Shown here: positions 12,151 to 25,499 of the stretch, piece by piece
How the letters are laid out: every line of letters starts with the position of its first letter
How positions within the stretch are numbered: the stretch's first letter is position 1
Source of the DNA: Amaurobius ferox
Taxonomy: Eukaryota; Arthropoda; Arachnida; Araneae; Amaurobiidae
Reading direction: 5' to 3'
Assembly (NCBI GenBank): GCA_951213105.1
Contig: OX578142.1
Span: 123,430,231 to 123,494,230, forward strand
DNA: 64,000 nt
The notes under the pieces: generated by a model
What the model saw: only the letters and a program-made list of their open reading frames with translations
What the model was told of the DNA's origin: nothing
The model's database searches: none
Position numbers and translations under genes: made by a program

Positions 12151-14340
12151 ATTGTTCATTTTATCAGAATTTTATATAGTTTTATAAAATTATTCTTGTA
12201 AAATAGTTGCATATTTAAAATTTGTATAAAACGTTTGGGTTGATTTACTCATTGAAAACATCCCAAAAACGAACTAGTAATTCAATAATATCTGGGAGTA
12301 TAATATTTCTCGAACAGATTGAAATATTCAAACAAAGTATCGTCTGATTATTTTATCGCCTAAACATAACGATTTTCAGTGAGATCGGACCAAGAGAAGG
12401 CTTTTTCAAACATTTATTCCTAAAACCGAAAAAACACAAAATAAGAATATTACCTATATATTTACAGAAATAGAGATTTAATATTGAATTTTTTTTTTCG
12501 TTTAAAAGTAAATGACATCATTTATAGGATGTACCGTCGTCCAGACATTGAATTTTTTTATATGTGTTAAAAAATTAAAAAAGTTAAATATGATATTTTT
12601 TATCAATTGGGTGGATACTTTAAGTACTTTTAACCTGAAATAAACTGTAAATGTATTTAGGATTTATCACAAACCGCTTTTGAGTATTAGAAATTTTGCT
12701 TTTCTCACAACGAGCGTAATATCTCTCACGAGAGTTAAACGATTTCCATGTGATTAGGTATTTATTTTAATCGGTGTCCATTTATTTTCAGCCAATTCGC
12801 GTCAAAAGGAAGTTCTAATTTTTTATTGTTTATGGATATCAAAATATATTCATTTTCTGCTAAAGTTTTGTGTTAGATACATCAGATATTTTAGTTATTG
12901 TGTCTGTAGATAATTTTTTCGTCCTCTGAGAAGTAAATAAAACAATTAAAATTTACAGAAAAGTTGTAGTTTCTTCCAAATTATCAAATAACTCATAATA
13001 GTTGTAGAAATTTTTACAACTAATGTACTGTTGAACGCAAAATTAAAAATAGTTAAGGGATATAGGTCTCAGATACCTGTCATACTACAAAATTAATCAT
13101 ATCAGGAGATCATAGGATGCAAATAGGACTTTTTTCTTCTCCGGTTGGACATTTACATACTACTAGAACAAATCAACCCATCGTTGCCCGGGTCCTAAAT
13201 AAGCTTCCGTTACTTAAATAATACATTTACAGATAAAACCACTCAATTTCCATATCGCTTACAAACAGCCTCAATTTTCAACTCACTTCTTCCTTTCGTT
13301 TCGCAACTGTGGAAAGCAGGACAATAGAATAAATAAATAAAAGAAACAAAATGGAATCCTTTCTTAGGAGAGAAGACTTGTCTTAAACCACACCGTGAGT
13401 TCCAAAGCTTTGACGTTCATAAGCTCAAACGTTCACCAGGGAGAAAAAAAAAGATATGCATTTCATTAACGATACCTAACATTTTAATTTTATGCGTTTG
13501 TATGAAAATTCACGAAAACTAAAATAATGCAGTAATTTTTTTTTTCATTAGAATACGAAGATATATACACATATTTAAGTACCAAATAATCTAAAATATA
13601 CACATTTTGATGTACTAAAAGTAAATAAATAAATATATTTACAAATAACGGTCGTTTGGCCGCTAGGCCATTAGACAGCAAATAAATAAGTATAAGGAAT
13701 TGTTTGTTCTGTGGGTTCGGTTCAATTCAAATATCATTGGAAAGAACATTATTCGATCTATCCGATTGCGTAAAAATAGAAACTCTGTGACAAAATTTTC
13801 GATCGCTAAATAACCAATTTGCGTGAAAATCGTGCTTCAATATAAAATAACTAAAAAACTAATACGAATAAAAGAAATTCGCTGAGTTGTATTTGTCCGG
13901 GTCCTGAACTGCCTCTGTACTAAATTTCTTCGTTGTCCGCAGCTTAGATTTCCCTCTACACACCTTCTTATATTAAGTAAAATAACCTTTTTCGTACCCC
14001 TATGATAGAGACTGTTGATTTAGAAGATCCAAACTACTATTATCTACTTTAAAAAAATCGTTTATCGCAAAAACCAGAAAATTTGCATATATGAGATTTT
14101 GATACAAAAAAATGATTACTACACAAAATCAGAGTGTCTTATCTTACTTTTGTTAAAAGAGTTGATCAAATAATGATATTGGAAGATATTTTGGATAAAT
14201 ATTTTTTTTTTCTTTATTGATGAATATACATTTAATTTTTTGTTTCATTAAGTGATTGCTATTTCTGGTGTGTTTTAGTATTTTGTAACTAGAGAATGCC
14301 ACTTTAAATTAATTAAAAAGATAAAGTAAAAATTATTTTA
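12151..14340. other. Interior of the hAT-like element, nothing recognised
   Basis: AT-rich with no protein similarity I can support. The 63-residue minus-strand frame at 13490-13681 has no recognisable motif. Confidence 0.4.
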
Positions 14341-14459
14341 CTTAGGTTATGTTTGCCGAAAATGCGTTGGATCCCGGGGGGGGATAATCACTCCCTTAAT
14401 TTACTTGGGGCCCACGGCACTACCTGGTACCCTGTTCCACAATTTGATGTGGGGGGCTG

Positions 14460-14608
14460 CTCATCCCGCTTTCCATTGTAGTAATATGTTACCTTCTATT
14501 TTTATCCCTAGTCTTGGTCTATAGTTACTTATTTGTAACAGATATGCTAGAGATGGGTTTTTTTGTACATACAGTAGTTTATGCATAGTTTTCGATTAAA
14601 ATCTTTCA

Positions 14609-14657
<49 letters not shown>
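14460..14657 (+). repeat. Dispersed repeat family A, 3' part, ending in (TA)n
   Basis: CTTTCCATTGTAGTAATATG onward matches the minus-strand copy at 32228-32385. The repeat ends in ATTTATATATA and a (TA)n tract (14621-14657), as in the other copy. Together with 10390-10587 it reconstructs one repeat interrupted by the hAT-like insertion. Confidence 0.8.
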
Positions 14658-14659
<2 letters not shown>

Positions 14660-15320
14660 GGGTGATTCAAAAGTTCGGAGCAAAAGTAAAATGCTATAAA
14701 AAATATCTATGGGTCGGAGAGACATGCGGTTTGCAGATTAATATTCACCGTTGTGGGGGATTTTGTGTGCATGGAAAAGAAAAATAGTTCAAACTCTCGA
14801 CAGTCGGGGAGCTGCGGCAGGTAAGCCATGGAGATGACTTATGCATGGAGGTGATTGCACACATGACTGGCCTGCGTGATCCCCAGATCTCACACCCTGT
14901 GATTTCTTGTTGTGGGGATACCTAAAATCACGGGTCTATAGAGGAAAGCCCCAGTCCTTACTAGCACTGAAAGACGCCTTACGGCAGGAGGTATTAGACA
15001 TTCCCGTTAATAAGCTGTTTCATTCTGTATCAGCCGTAATACCGCGACTGCACTTAGTACTGGAATGTGGTGGTAGACACATATTGAGCACTTGCAGCTG
15101 TAAATCATGCTGAAATAAAATATCTCATTTCACAATTATTACCTCGCATTGTGTTCTTCGCAGTAGTGCTCCCCTAGTGTCGAGATTTTGAACTATTTTT
15201 TTCATGACATACAAGATCCCCCACCACGGTGAATATTAATCTGCAAACCGCATGTCTCTTCGACCCATAGATATTTTTTTATAGCGTTTTACTTTTGCTC
15301 CGAACTTTTGAATTACCCGA
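14658..15320 (+). mobile_element. Mariner-like deletion derivative with transposase C-terminus
   Basis: The ends, CCGGGTGATTCAAAAG and its complement (one mismatch), are bordered by TA (14656-14657; 15321-15322). Inverted repeats are about 150 bases. The interior on the plus strand keeps the last part of an IS630/Tc1/mariner transposase: SPDLTPCDFFLWGYL, then KSRVY near 14930 and a terminal GGRHI-like end near 15075. The SPDLTPCDF Asp is probably the third residue of the catalytic triad. The rest of the transposase is deleted, so the copy would need a helper transposase. Confidence 0.87.
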
Positions 15321-15647
15321 TATATATATACATTTAAACGCACGTGTGAGATAGAGATTGCTCGCAAAACCGCAACTTTAATCCAATCACTGAAAATATT
15401 CCCAACGGCATAAAAGTAGTGCTAAGTGAAAGAAGTAATATATCTGAAGAATGTAAGCTTTCATGGTGAAAAGATGGGATTCTCAATGGAAATAAGCAAA
15501 GTAATGTTACTCCGCAGAAATCGCGGGTTACACAAGATTCAGACATACGAGGTACACACGGAAAATCACAGGATACCTATCTGGAGGGTAAATAGAACTT
15601 TTTATTCATTTTTATAATTCTAAATTGATTCATTATCCATACTTTAC

Positions 15648-15879
15648 CAGATACGGTATTCTCTGAAACATGAAAACCAGAATTTTGTTGATTTCCACCG
15701 ATGACTGTGACATCGCTAGTCCGATTCACGACATGAGACAATGTTGCCGTGCATTTCAGTCTAAGCTCATCACTCTTGAACATAGTTTGTTTAACATAAA
15801 ATCTCAAGCCAAGAACAGAGGCTTTGCGATCACCTGCATATATAACTGGAGGATGTGGTGTTGTTTCGTTTGCAGGAAC
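15648..15879 (-). CDS. beaten-path-like protein, exon after the second Ig domain
   Basis: The minus-strand exon starts after TTATTTTCAG and opens in phase 0. It encodes PANETTPHPP, then SVLGLRFYVKQTMFK and ELRLKCTATL, the conserved segment that closes the membrane-proximal Ig-like domain in insect Beat proteins. A donor-like CTG|GTAAAGT lies at 15647. An alternative reading would run on to a stop at 15577. Beat proteins are secreted or membrane-linked neuronal Ig proteins that act with Sidestep-type partners in axon guidance. The phase matches the exon ending at 42835, making this the next exon of the same gene after a ~27 kb intron. The exact paralogue cannot be assigned. Confidence 0.8.
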
Positions 15880-16126
15880 CTGAAAATAAAATGAATATTG
15901 TATAAAATATTAAAATTAAGCGCAAGATTTTTGTCATGTAATTATATTGATAATGTACATAATTAAGATCAAATGCATATTTTATACACGCTGTTTATTT
16001 TTCTTTAAATTATTATATCACATGGATAATGAATAAAGATCTGACAATGAATACAATTCACCAATACATTTCATGCATGTATAACAGTCGACGATAAATA
16101 GAATTTTAAAAAGCATAGTAAATCTA

Positions 16127-17266
16127 CCTAGGTGGTTTTAAGAAAATGCATGACTAAATAGCTCCTGAACGGTTGGTCGTAAACACAAGGTTATAAATTT
16201 TAAGAAATGCTTTAATTAAGGTAGAATACGATCACATGCAAATTTTGATCATGTGACGCAGTTTAGTGAAAAAATACAAAATGCAACTTTTTATACTATA
16301 TCCATAGAAAAAAAAATAAATTATAAAAAAAATTCCGTTGTCCAAATAATCAAACAAATAAAGTTCCATTGTCAATCTATAAAAATTACCCGAGATATCA
16401 TTCATTAAAGTTTTCAATTGATAACTGGGAACTACAAAATCTTTTGCTAAACACAGTGTTAACCATGTAGGTTTCCAAATGGAAATTTTATTTAACAAAA
16501 CTCAATTTTTGTACGAATCTTGACATCGACGTCTTCGCCGTTAATTTTTTTTTGGCACATTAAAGTCATTTAAGTTCTACAATCCCCCCCTCCAAGTCCT
16601 GCTTTGCTGCCTCATTGTGGCGAGGAGGTGTTCCTGGGCGAAATGGGTGAAGTACGTCGGGAGATTTGTTCCTGGTAGGGCCACCCTAGGCATGCAGACC
16701 ATTCCACTATGTTCAGCTAAAGCATTGCAGACAGAGGCAAAGTTAGATTTTCTCCTCTGAAGCCTCAAGGTCCTTGGATCTACTGAAGCTGTATTGTACT
16801 CCTCTTAATCATGACTAGTGAGATTGGGAACTTAGATACTGCACATCCGTCGAAAGATCAGCTGTATTTCACTCCAGAAACGGTTTTTTGGACCTTTTGA
16901 AGTCTCACGAGATCATGGACTTGATCTGATGTTTCTATCAGTCAACTGGGGATAAGCAACAACAACAACAAGTTCTATAATTTTGGACAGATTTTTCATG
17001 GCCAATTTTGCATATCAAAGAATTGGATTTTTTTGAAGATCGTTAAATGAATAAAGAACAATTTGCTAACTGGAACTTTTTATAGTGTCTCCGTATAAAA
17101 TGCCAAATTTTGCACTGAGCTAACTTTTACTAAAACATGTCACGCTACCAAACTGTTGTGGACTGAATGTCTACCTCAAATGAAACATTTCTTAAATTGA
17201 AACCACTTGTGTACGACCAATCGTTCAAGATATATTTCGTTCTGAAATATATTTTTAAACACCTCG
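16127..17266. mobile_element. TA-flanked MITE carrying a nested SINE-like insert
   Basis: The left end after TA (16125-16126) reads CCTAGGTGGTTTTAAG. The right end, on the other strand after TA (17267-17268), reads CGAGGTGTTTAAAAA. Both are followed by similar GAACGRTTGGTCGTA, TTTAAGAAATG and GAGGTAGA-like blocks, giving degraded inverted repeats of 200 bases or more. No transposase is visible. A 386-bp retroposon sits inside at 16584-16969, so the MITE is the older insertion. Confidence 0.65.
16584..16969 (+). mobile_element. SINE-like retroposon with (CAA)n tail
   Basis: A 386-bp non-coding, moderately GC-rich segment ending in five CAA/ACA units is flanked by AAGTTCTACAAT (16572-16583) and AAGTTCTATAAT (16970-16981), a 12-bp duplication with one mismatch. 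That is the signature of target-primed retroposition. I do not see clear pol III A and B boxes, so a truncated LINE 3' end is an alternative. Confidence 0.7.
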
Positions 17267-17268
17267 TA

Positions 17269-18995
17269 TAAACTAATCACCTAAAACAGTGTTTCAGGAA
17301 CAGATATTATGTATAAAATATAACCCAGATATATTAAAAAAACTTTTAATTGTGAGTTTGAACGATTTCAGTTATAAATCGGACAGTTTTCAAAAGATTT
17401 TCCACTGTTCTACTGAGCCCATGTATATTAATATTACAATATCGGTTTTCTTTTTACTAAACTCAAATTAGCAAAAAACCAAATTTAGGCATTACGTAGC
17501 TCAATAAACGTCATAGTTTTATTGACAGGTTAATGTTTAACTGTACCCGTATAAAATTGTTTTTTTTAATCACCACCCAAGTATTGAATAAAATTAAAAC
17601 TAACCCGTACATGATTAAAACACCAATTTTTAATTGCTTTGGATCTAAATACATGCTATACGCAGATGCACCCCCTCCAACAGGTAAATGTATATACGGT
17701 ATTGCACGAATAAATGAAGTTCGTAAATTTCATTAAACATTGTTTGAAGCATGTTTTTCAAACGTACATTTCGATAACGTTTATTCAATAAAACGTTTGT
17801 TAAAAATAACTTGCATTCCACGGTTTGAAATGAAAGAGCTGCTGACATATGCCTCTATAACGCCGCAAAGAAACATTTGGAGATGACATTTTGAAAAGAA
17901 ATCGACAATTGATCGGGTTGACCAAATGTTCCAAATGCACACTCCCCGGAGAGTCAGTTCTCTAGGAGTTTCGAAAGCAATAGCCCGGGGATTGAAGAGA
18001 CCCCAAATCCCTTAATTTAATTATGGAGAGAAATAAAGAAATCATGGGCTGCCACCGCCCAGAAATAAATCTGGAGTTTCTTTTTCTAACAGAAATTAAA
18101 ATTTATAAAGAATGTTTACTTTAATTGCAAAATTGAAAGTTGAGTTATAGGATGGAGGAAAATATCAGATTACATATCGTGTCTGCTTTTTTTTTATTAT
18201 TGCTCAAAAGAAACATTTTTAATTGAATGAATATTTAAAAATGAAAATTATTCCAGTGAGAATGTAGAAAATAATATCAAATGTTCATAACGTGTACTAT
18301 TATTATATGTGATTGTTTATTAAAAAAAGTCCAGTCGTTGGTGATTTTAATTCTGGGTTAACGTGGTATATAACCCTTATGCAGAAAACTCCATCGTTTT
18401 TAGTTTTTAGTGGAGTTGGGTAGCCGCATCCATCTCAAATACTAAGTGTTGCCAATCCCGAGAGCTCAATTTCTTTTTCTATTAACCAGGGTTGGAAAAA
18501 AATGTTTTTTTTAAAGAAACGAAAATTTTTGTTAAAACATTGGTTTAATTTAAATTATGGTTTAAATAAAAATATTTTAAACGAAAAATGGCTTAAGCAA
18601 AAAACCCCAAGGTTTACACCATTAGCTTAAAGTTTAACCAGCCAATTCTGCCAACTATTAACTAGCCAACTATTAACCCAAAAACTTCCAAGCTATTTTT
18701 CTCTGTTTCAATGTTCTGGCTTGATAAATAATGCAAAATTTGTGGAATGAGTTGTAATTATCGTAAAGACATATGGTTTTGTTTCTTAGAATCAACTTAA
18801 AAAGCTATAATTAACAAGGTCCTAAACTCATTTCCGAAATTTCTGACAAGTGTTCCTCTGTAGCATTTTCTTGTAAACCATCACATATTATGAGAAATAT
18901 TATTCTTAAATTTAATGAGTAATATTTTTTGAAATCGTCTTAAAACGATTGTATATTATATAATAAACATATATATAAGATACATATATACATAT

Positions 18996-19008
<13 letters not shown>
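17269..19008. other. Intergenic/3' gene region, nothing recognised
   Basis: AT-rich with no supported gene or repeat relative. The 60-70-residue frames here lack motifs or splice context. Confidence 0.4.
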
Positions 19009-19009
<1 letters not shown>

Positions 19010-19065
<56 letters not shown>

Positions 19066-19070
19066 TATAT
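19010..19070. repeat. (TA)n/(TACA)n microsatellite
   Basis: Mixed TATACATA units pass into pure TA. Confidence 0.85.
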
Positions 19071-20028
19071 ACGTTTTGATACCAGCTTCAATATTGTTCA
19101 ACATTTCGTGAGTAAGTTTCTTGAAGAAATTCCGTACTCTGTTCTTTATATCTACCATAATTCATTTTAAATTTAAATTTTAGATGTCTATCGATTTAGT
19201 TTTCATGTGTATCAATTCCTTAAAACACCACAAAAATGAAAATCATGATTCAATTTAGAATACTCTTGGGAAAAGCAAAGTCTAGAACTTCAGAAATCAC
19301 ATTAAGTTAGTAGTTTTTATTTCTGTAATTAGTTATATGACTTCTCCACTAGCTTCTCCAAATTATAAAATCCCAAGTGGAAAATAGATTCATAAGTTTA
19401 TGTATGTTAATAAAATTACAAAATTTGCATAATCTATTCATTTAAATTTTTTAGACCAGATAGAGAATTCTCTCTATAATATTTGCTAATATATTTAGAA
19501 TACCTTCACACTTTAATAAATTTAATTAGTGAGTTTGGTCAAAATATAAAAATGATAATTGCACATTCGAATTTGCTTATCTAATTAATCCATCAGCATT
19601 ATTAATTAACATTTTCCCCAACATCCTTACTAATTCAATATAGTAATTCATTATCATTCGAAAAAAACCTTGTTTATGACCTTGAGATAAATTAAACTGT
19701 TACACTTATTATAGCCAATACGTGTAGACTTCCGCAAAGCTGTAAGAAGCAATATGTTTGGTGATTGCATATATTATAATTAAGTTGATTAGTTTTCCAC
19801 ATCACGGATACTGACTAAGATTATCAAAGTTTCAAATATTACCTGAAATTGCAAGTACTGACAATTTGTTTAAAAAATATGCTTTTCGAAATATGCAAAA
19901 AATTTTATTAACAAATAAAATGCAACACCAAAACACTTACTTACAACTTCCTCTATATATGTTATTTTGAAACATAATTACACTTTTATAAGCTATTGTA
20001 GGTTCTTTTATATAATTAATTGTTCAGA
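19071..20028. other. AT-rich DNA, nothing recognised
   Basis: No gene, RNA gene or repeat pairing seen. Confidence 0.4.
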
Positions 20029-21024
<996 letters not shown>

Positions 21025-21699
21025 ATATTATAATAATAGTTTGAAAATCCATTGATAGTATAGAGAGAAGTTGTAACTCAAAAAACCCTAACTTTAAAAT
21101 ATGCCTACATAATAATAATAAGTATTAAATAGAGAATCATCAATCAAATGGAAAATAAAATGCTTATTTCTAGTCATCAAACTGTAGATAATCAACAAAT
21201 AACAATGAAACGGAATCGATAATTGAAAATCAAATAAAATCCAAACATTAAAGCTATACACGTGGTTAAGCACTAGGTCTAAATAAATGAATTGTTCATC
21301 TTGAAAAAGCTCTTCTTCAAGACCAAGTATTTAATCAAAATGAACACAAAATGTGTGTTTCTGATATTAAAGATAGATTATATCTATAAACACTAATAAC
21401 TTGGACTACACACATAAAGATGGAGAAATTATAAAGGAAACAAGAATACCTGAAAAATTCTGCATATGTCCTAACCAGTGGAGCACAGAATGATGAGACC
21501 GGTGTTGCCAATCGCAAAGAATAAAAATAGAGAACTACTGTTGCCAATCGTGAGAAATAAGTAACTTTATTGCCAAAAAGCCTTAAAAGGTGATATTTTA
21601 CAGTAAGAGCTACAAAATAATGGGGCGTATAATATAATCGAAAACAGCGAGGTTAATGTATAAAGGGGTGTAAATACAATATAACTTTCATTCAAGTGA
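21025..21699. repeat. Probable 3' tail region of the PLE at 21.7-24.4 kb
   Basis: TGTTGCCAATCGCAAAG and GTTGCCAATCGTGAG (near 21503 and 21540) recur as GTTGCCAACCCTGAG near 25935, also downstream of a PLE RT fragment of the same family. I infer that these belong to the element's 3' tail. The remaining sequence is not recognised. Confidence 0.4.
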
Positions 21700-21831
21700 A
21701 TGCTGATGTCTGGCCAATATAAGATACAAAAAAGAGAATTCATGAATATTCAGCTAATCCAAACTTTTTAACTATACAATTTACTAAATGTGCTGGATAT
21801 TTATATAATTTGCTGGTGATTTTTAGATTGT

Positions 21832-22923
21832 TTACATGCATAGCATGAAATTTTTTATCCGATAATCTATAAATTCTAAAAAGTTGATTATAATATTTCT
21901 AAACAATTGAATTGAGTTGCAGGAATTAAATGGTAATATTTTATTAATGTTAAAATTAAAATAGCCTTTTTTATCATATGAATTAGCAACTATACCATTA
22001 GTAGTTTCAATAATTAGATTTAAATCCCAAAAATTAATATTGTTACTAATAGTGGCTTCATTAGGAATTAATCCCAAATTGTCTGGATAGAAATCTATAT
22101 CGATGGCATAGTTTTTAGTATATACTACACAAATCAGATCATCAACATATCTGTCAATTTTATAACCCATTGAAGTAAAAGACTGTTCATAATGATAAAG
22201 GTATAAATTATCTAACATACTGCTACTACAGCCACCTTGTGAAACCCCTGAGACTTGTAATTATAAGTTATCACCTTGAAATATATAATTATTAAAAAGA
22301 ACAAAGTGGGGAAGTTTAGGAAAATTGGTAAATATTGTATGAGTCGATTGATTAGTAATATAAACATTATATAGAGCTAAAATTACAACATATAGATCAA
22401 AGCGTTTAATATTATTAAAAGGACCTTTAAAATCAAAAGTTTGAAATTCAATTAGTTTACCTAGTGATGTTAATTCATTCTTTAATTCTTTACTATTATT
22501 TAGAATAAGATAATTATTGCTGGAATAACGTAAACTATAATTTAAAAGATTTAAATTATTTAGTAGTAATTTACTCGCAGTAGTAGGGTAAGTATTATGT
22601 CCACTAGTTACTGTTTTAAATTTAATAGGATTTTTATGAAATTTAGGAATAAGCGCTATATATGGAAATTTAAGAAATTTATAATTAATATTTAAATTAC
22701 TATACATATTGATAATTTTCAGTTTGATACTATTAATGGAATGTGAATCTAATTTAAATAAACTATTATTCTTTACATAATCTAACAGAAATTGTATATA
22801 GAATTTTTTACAGATAATAGCATACTTATTAGAGACTTTATCAACGTAAGTAATAACAAAAAATCTTTGTAAATCATTAATGGGGTGTTTTATATTATCA
22901 ATATTATATAAGGATTTAGACAA
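21832..22923 (-). pseudogene. RT of the permuted PLE, one in-frame stop
   Basis: RT motifs on the minus strand: IPKFHKNPIKFKTVTSG near 22635, an FDFKGPFNNI block near 22430 carrying the first catalytic Asp, GVSQGGCSSSMLDNLYL near 22240, and RYVDDLICVV near 22160, then NFWDLNLII near 22035. A TAA after GDNL at 22261 divides it into two open segments; the sister copy at 26.9 kb has TAT (Tyr) there. The IPMG box is altered to VSQG. Product would be the retroelement RT; it is unlikely to be functional. Confidence 0.8.
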
Positions 22924-23949
22924 CTTAATAATACAAATAGTATTTTTAATAAATTTTAATAAAGTAAATTTCTATTAAATGCCTTTAAAGGCAGAGCATA
23001 TTTACAAGCTAATTTATAAATGTATTTATCAAGGTCAAGATTTATTGATATTAAAACTTTAAAAGAATTATTACATGATGGTATCCTGAATTTTTGCTAA
23101 ATAATATAATGGTTCTTAACATGTCGTCTTTAACTATGGTTAAGTCTCCTGTAACTATATGCCCGAAGTGTGGATTTAGATATTTAACATTTTCGTCTAC
23201 TTTGCATATGCATTCGTATATTATATTAATATATTAATATATTAATATAATATATTATATATATATATTATATAATATAATATATAATATAATAATATAT
23301 TAATATAGTTATCTACATTTGACATGGAACCTTTATCTATAGAGAGAGATTGTGAAATTTTATTTTAATTTAAAATAGATCTACCAATAGGCTTGTTGTA
23401 TTTAAAAGTCTTTGAAACACTCAAATCCCTAATAGACAATAAATGTTTGAACTTGCTAAATAGATGCCCAAAATTTATAGAATTATAAATTTGATGCTTA
23501 AAATAAATTACTCAATAAGAATTAGTAGACATATTATTATTATGAAATTGATTAAGTTTTAATCTCAAATACTTTGATCTAGTAGTGAGCAAATTATAGA
23601 AAATATGATTAAAATGTTCATTAGTAAGACTTAATTTTAAGAAAATGGCATAAAGATTATTTAAATATATTTTTTCTTTACCGCAAATACCCATTATTTT
23701 ATTAATTTCCATTGATAAGTGCTGTTAAATTGATGATGTAAACATTTTATCTCAGTTTTATAATCATGATGTTGAGCTTCCTCTGCCACTTTTAAATCTT
23801 TTGAGTTCTATTTAAATGGGGTTTCAGAAAAAGGTGATTAAAAATAAAATATTTATTATCTACAAAATTATTTTTTACAATATTACCATTTAGATATAAG
23901 TTATTTAATCCATATGGGAAAATAGTACAATTTGATTTAATATAGAAGT

Positions 23950-24330
23950 TTTCAAAAAAATTCTATCATCTGTATTAGTTTTATATCTAAAATATGTATA
24001 GTAATATTTTCAAAACCGTGTTCAGCAAAGTGTTTATATTCTCTTTTATTAGAAGTATGAAGAAAATTATTATTGAGGATATATTCTTTGACATGAGCTC
24101 TGTGAACATTCATACGTAGATGAATGGGATTACTAGTTTGTCCTATTATATAATAGATTACAAATATTACATGATAATCGGTAAATGCAATTAAAAATTT
24201 TACAGAAAGGCATAAGCCTATTTTAGTTCGTGATTTGAGTATTAGAAGCAGATTGGCAGGTTTTGTAATTTTTATTCTTACATTTATTAAAATTATAATT
24301 TTTAGTAGGGTAATTATTATATTCAGAACT
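23950..24330 (-). pseudogene. N-terminal GIY-YIG endonuclease of the permuted PLE
   Basis: On the minus strand a Cys-rich knuckle, KCKNKNYKTCQSAS, near 24260 is followed by a stop and then the GIY part CIYRLSCNIC near 24185. A +1 shift leads to the YIG part IIGQTSNPIHLRMNVHRAH near 24130, with the conserved Arg and His. The Cys-knuckle plus IYxLxC..C...YIGQT layout is typical of nucleases in this PLE group. The region is broken by stops in at least two places. The catalytic Glu was not confidently located. Confidence 0.7.
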
Positions 24331-24434
24331 ATCTATGACATTATGTTGGTAAATTGATATCGGTCTAGACAAGTCCCAACATGAATCGAAAATACCGGGC
24401 ATTATCTATCAAATTATATAATAATAAGTATATA

Positions 24435-25360
24435 CAGGGTGTTCCAAAAACATTGATCTCGGCTTTTATTCCTTAAATATTGATCTTAAACATATATAAT
24501 AAATTACAAAGTTGCGTAAAAAAAGGTACAGAATTTTATGAAATCGATTAAAATTTTCAAGGAAATTAAATGTTAAGAAATACAAAATTTAAATTTTATA
24601 CGGCCCCCGTACAAAGCATTTACAATGAGTAAAATATGCCCCATATACTAATAAGGTGATGTACAAAAATTTATTTGATGTACAAAAATCAGCATTTTAT
24701 CATAAAAAGTCCCAGAGATATGAAAAGACAAAAATGCTGACTTAATCCACTTTTCGATGCATCGAGATGGGTTCTCAGAAACGTAAAATCATGTCGGCAG
24801 ATCTCGTTACAGGGGTTATACACAAATTAAGAAAGAAAACAATGATTACATAAATAAATAATAATGTTGCTATCTATTGGTACAAAGTCTCTACACTGTG
24901 TAGAAATATTAACTTTACACAAAGATTACAAAGCTTGTTCAAACAGTTTTTCATCTATACCAAAGTTCCATTAAAGATAAGAGACAGATATTATTTGCCT
25001 ATGATGCATTTCTACTTTGCGTCATTTGCACTTTTGCTGTAAACATTTACATTTTAATTTGTGATTAATCCCTCACCAACTTTTTTTAAACATATCTCTG
25101 GGACTTTCTATGATAAAATGCTGAAATTTTGTACATCACCTTATTAGTGTATAGGGCATATTTTGCTCATTGGAAATGGTTTTGTACGGGGCCGTATAAA
25201 AATTTAAATTTTATATCTCTTCAAATTTAATCCCTTGAAAATTTTTATAGATTTCGTAAAATTCTGTACCATTTTTTACGTAACTTTGCAATTTGCTATA
25301 TATGTCTAAGATCAATATTTAAGGAATAAAAGCCGAGGCCAATGTTTTTGGGACACCCTG
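24435..25360. mobile_element. Tc1/mariner-type MITE with ~290-bp inverted repeats
   Basis: The ends CAGGGTGTTCCAAAAACA and TGTTTTTGGGACACCCTG are flanked by TA (24433-24434; 25361-25362). Inverted repeats span about 24435-24730 and 25085-25360, with matching CGGCCCCGTA, GGTGATGTACAAA and TCCCAGAGATATG blocks. No transposase. It is related in its terminal bases, but not its interior, to the MITE at 8409. Confidence 0.88.
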
Positions 25361-25393
25361 TATATATTTGACAGTCTCTATTAATCTCTAATA

Positions 25394-25395
25394 AT

Positions 25396-25447
<52 letters not shown>

Positions 25448-25463
25448 TGTGTGTAAAAATGTG

Positions 25464-25494
<31 letters not shown>

Positions 25495-25495
25495 G
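25394..25495. repeat. Compound (TA)n/(GT)n microsatellite
   Basis: TA units pass into about 18 GT units with an interruption and back into TA. Confidence 0.9.
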
Positions 25496-25499
25496 AATT

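Larger units (their letters stand above)
10588..14459. mobile_element. hAT-like DNA transposon, ~3.87 kb, non-autonomous
   Basis: The insertion splits family-A repeat and duplicates eight bases, CTCATCCC, at 10580-10587 and 14460-14467. Its ends are imperfect inverted repeats: CAGGGCTCCCACA at left and, on the opposite strand, CAGCCCCCCACA at right, followed on both sides by GGTAC and GGGCCC motifs. A CAGGG start with an 8-bp duplication is diagnostic of hAT. No hAT transposase (dimerisation domain or RW motif) is recognisable, so the interior is deleted, replaced or very degraded. It also carries an internal dispersed repeat (11400-12150). Confidence 0.78.
21700..24410 (-). mobile_element. 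Permuted (Naiad-type) Penelope-like element, degraded
   Basis: On the minus strand a GIY-YIG endonuclease (24330-23950) precedes the RT (22700-21832). In canonical Penelope elements the nuclease follows the RT. A nuclease-first order is the mark of the Naiad/permuted PLE clade described from invertebrates and protists. Between them is an IVTGDLTIVKDDMLR block near 23150, a linker I associate with this RT group. The element is extremely AT-rich and contains an AT-only microsatellite at 23218-23312. Several frame changes and stops make it a pseudogene. Confidence 0.75.

Noticed and set aside
15577..15647. Reading the 15.8-kb beat exon through to a stop at 15577 as a terminal exon
   Set aside because: The sequence after the GTAAAGT donor no longer looks like Beat, and a family-typical C-terminus is absent. 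The spliced reading is preferred but not proven.
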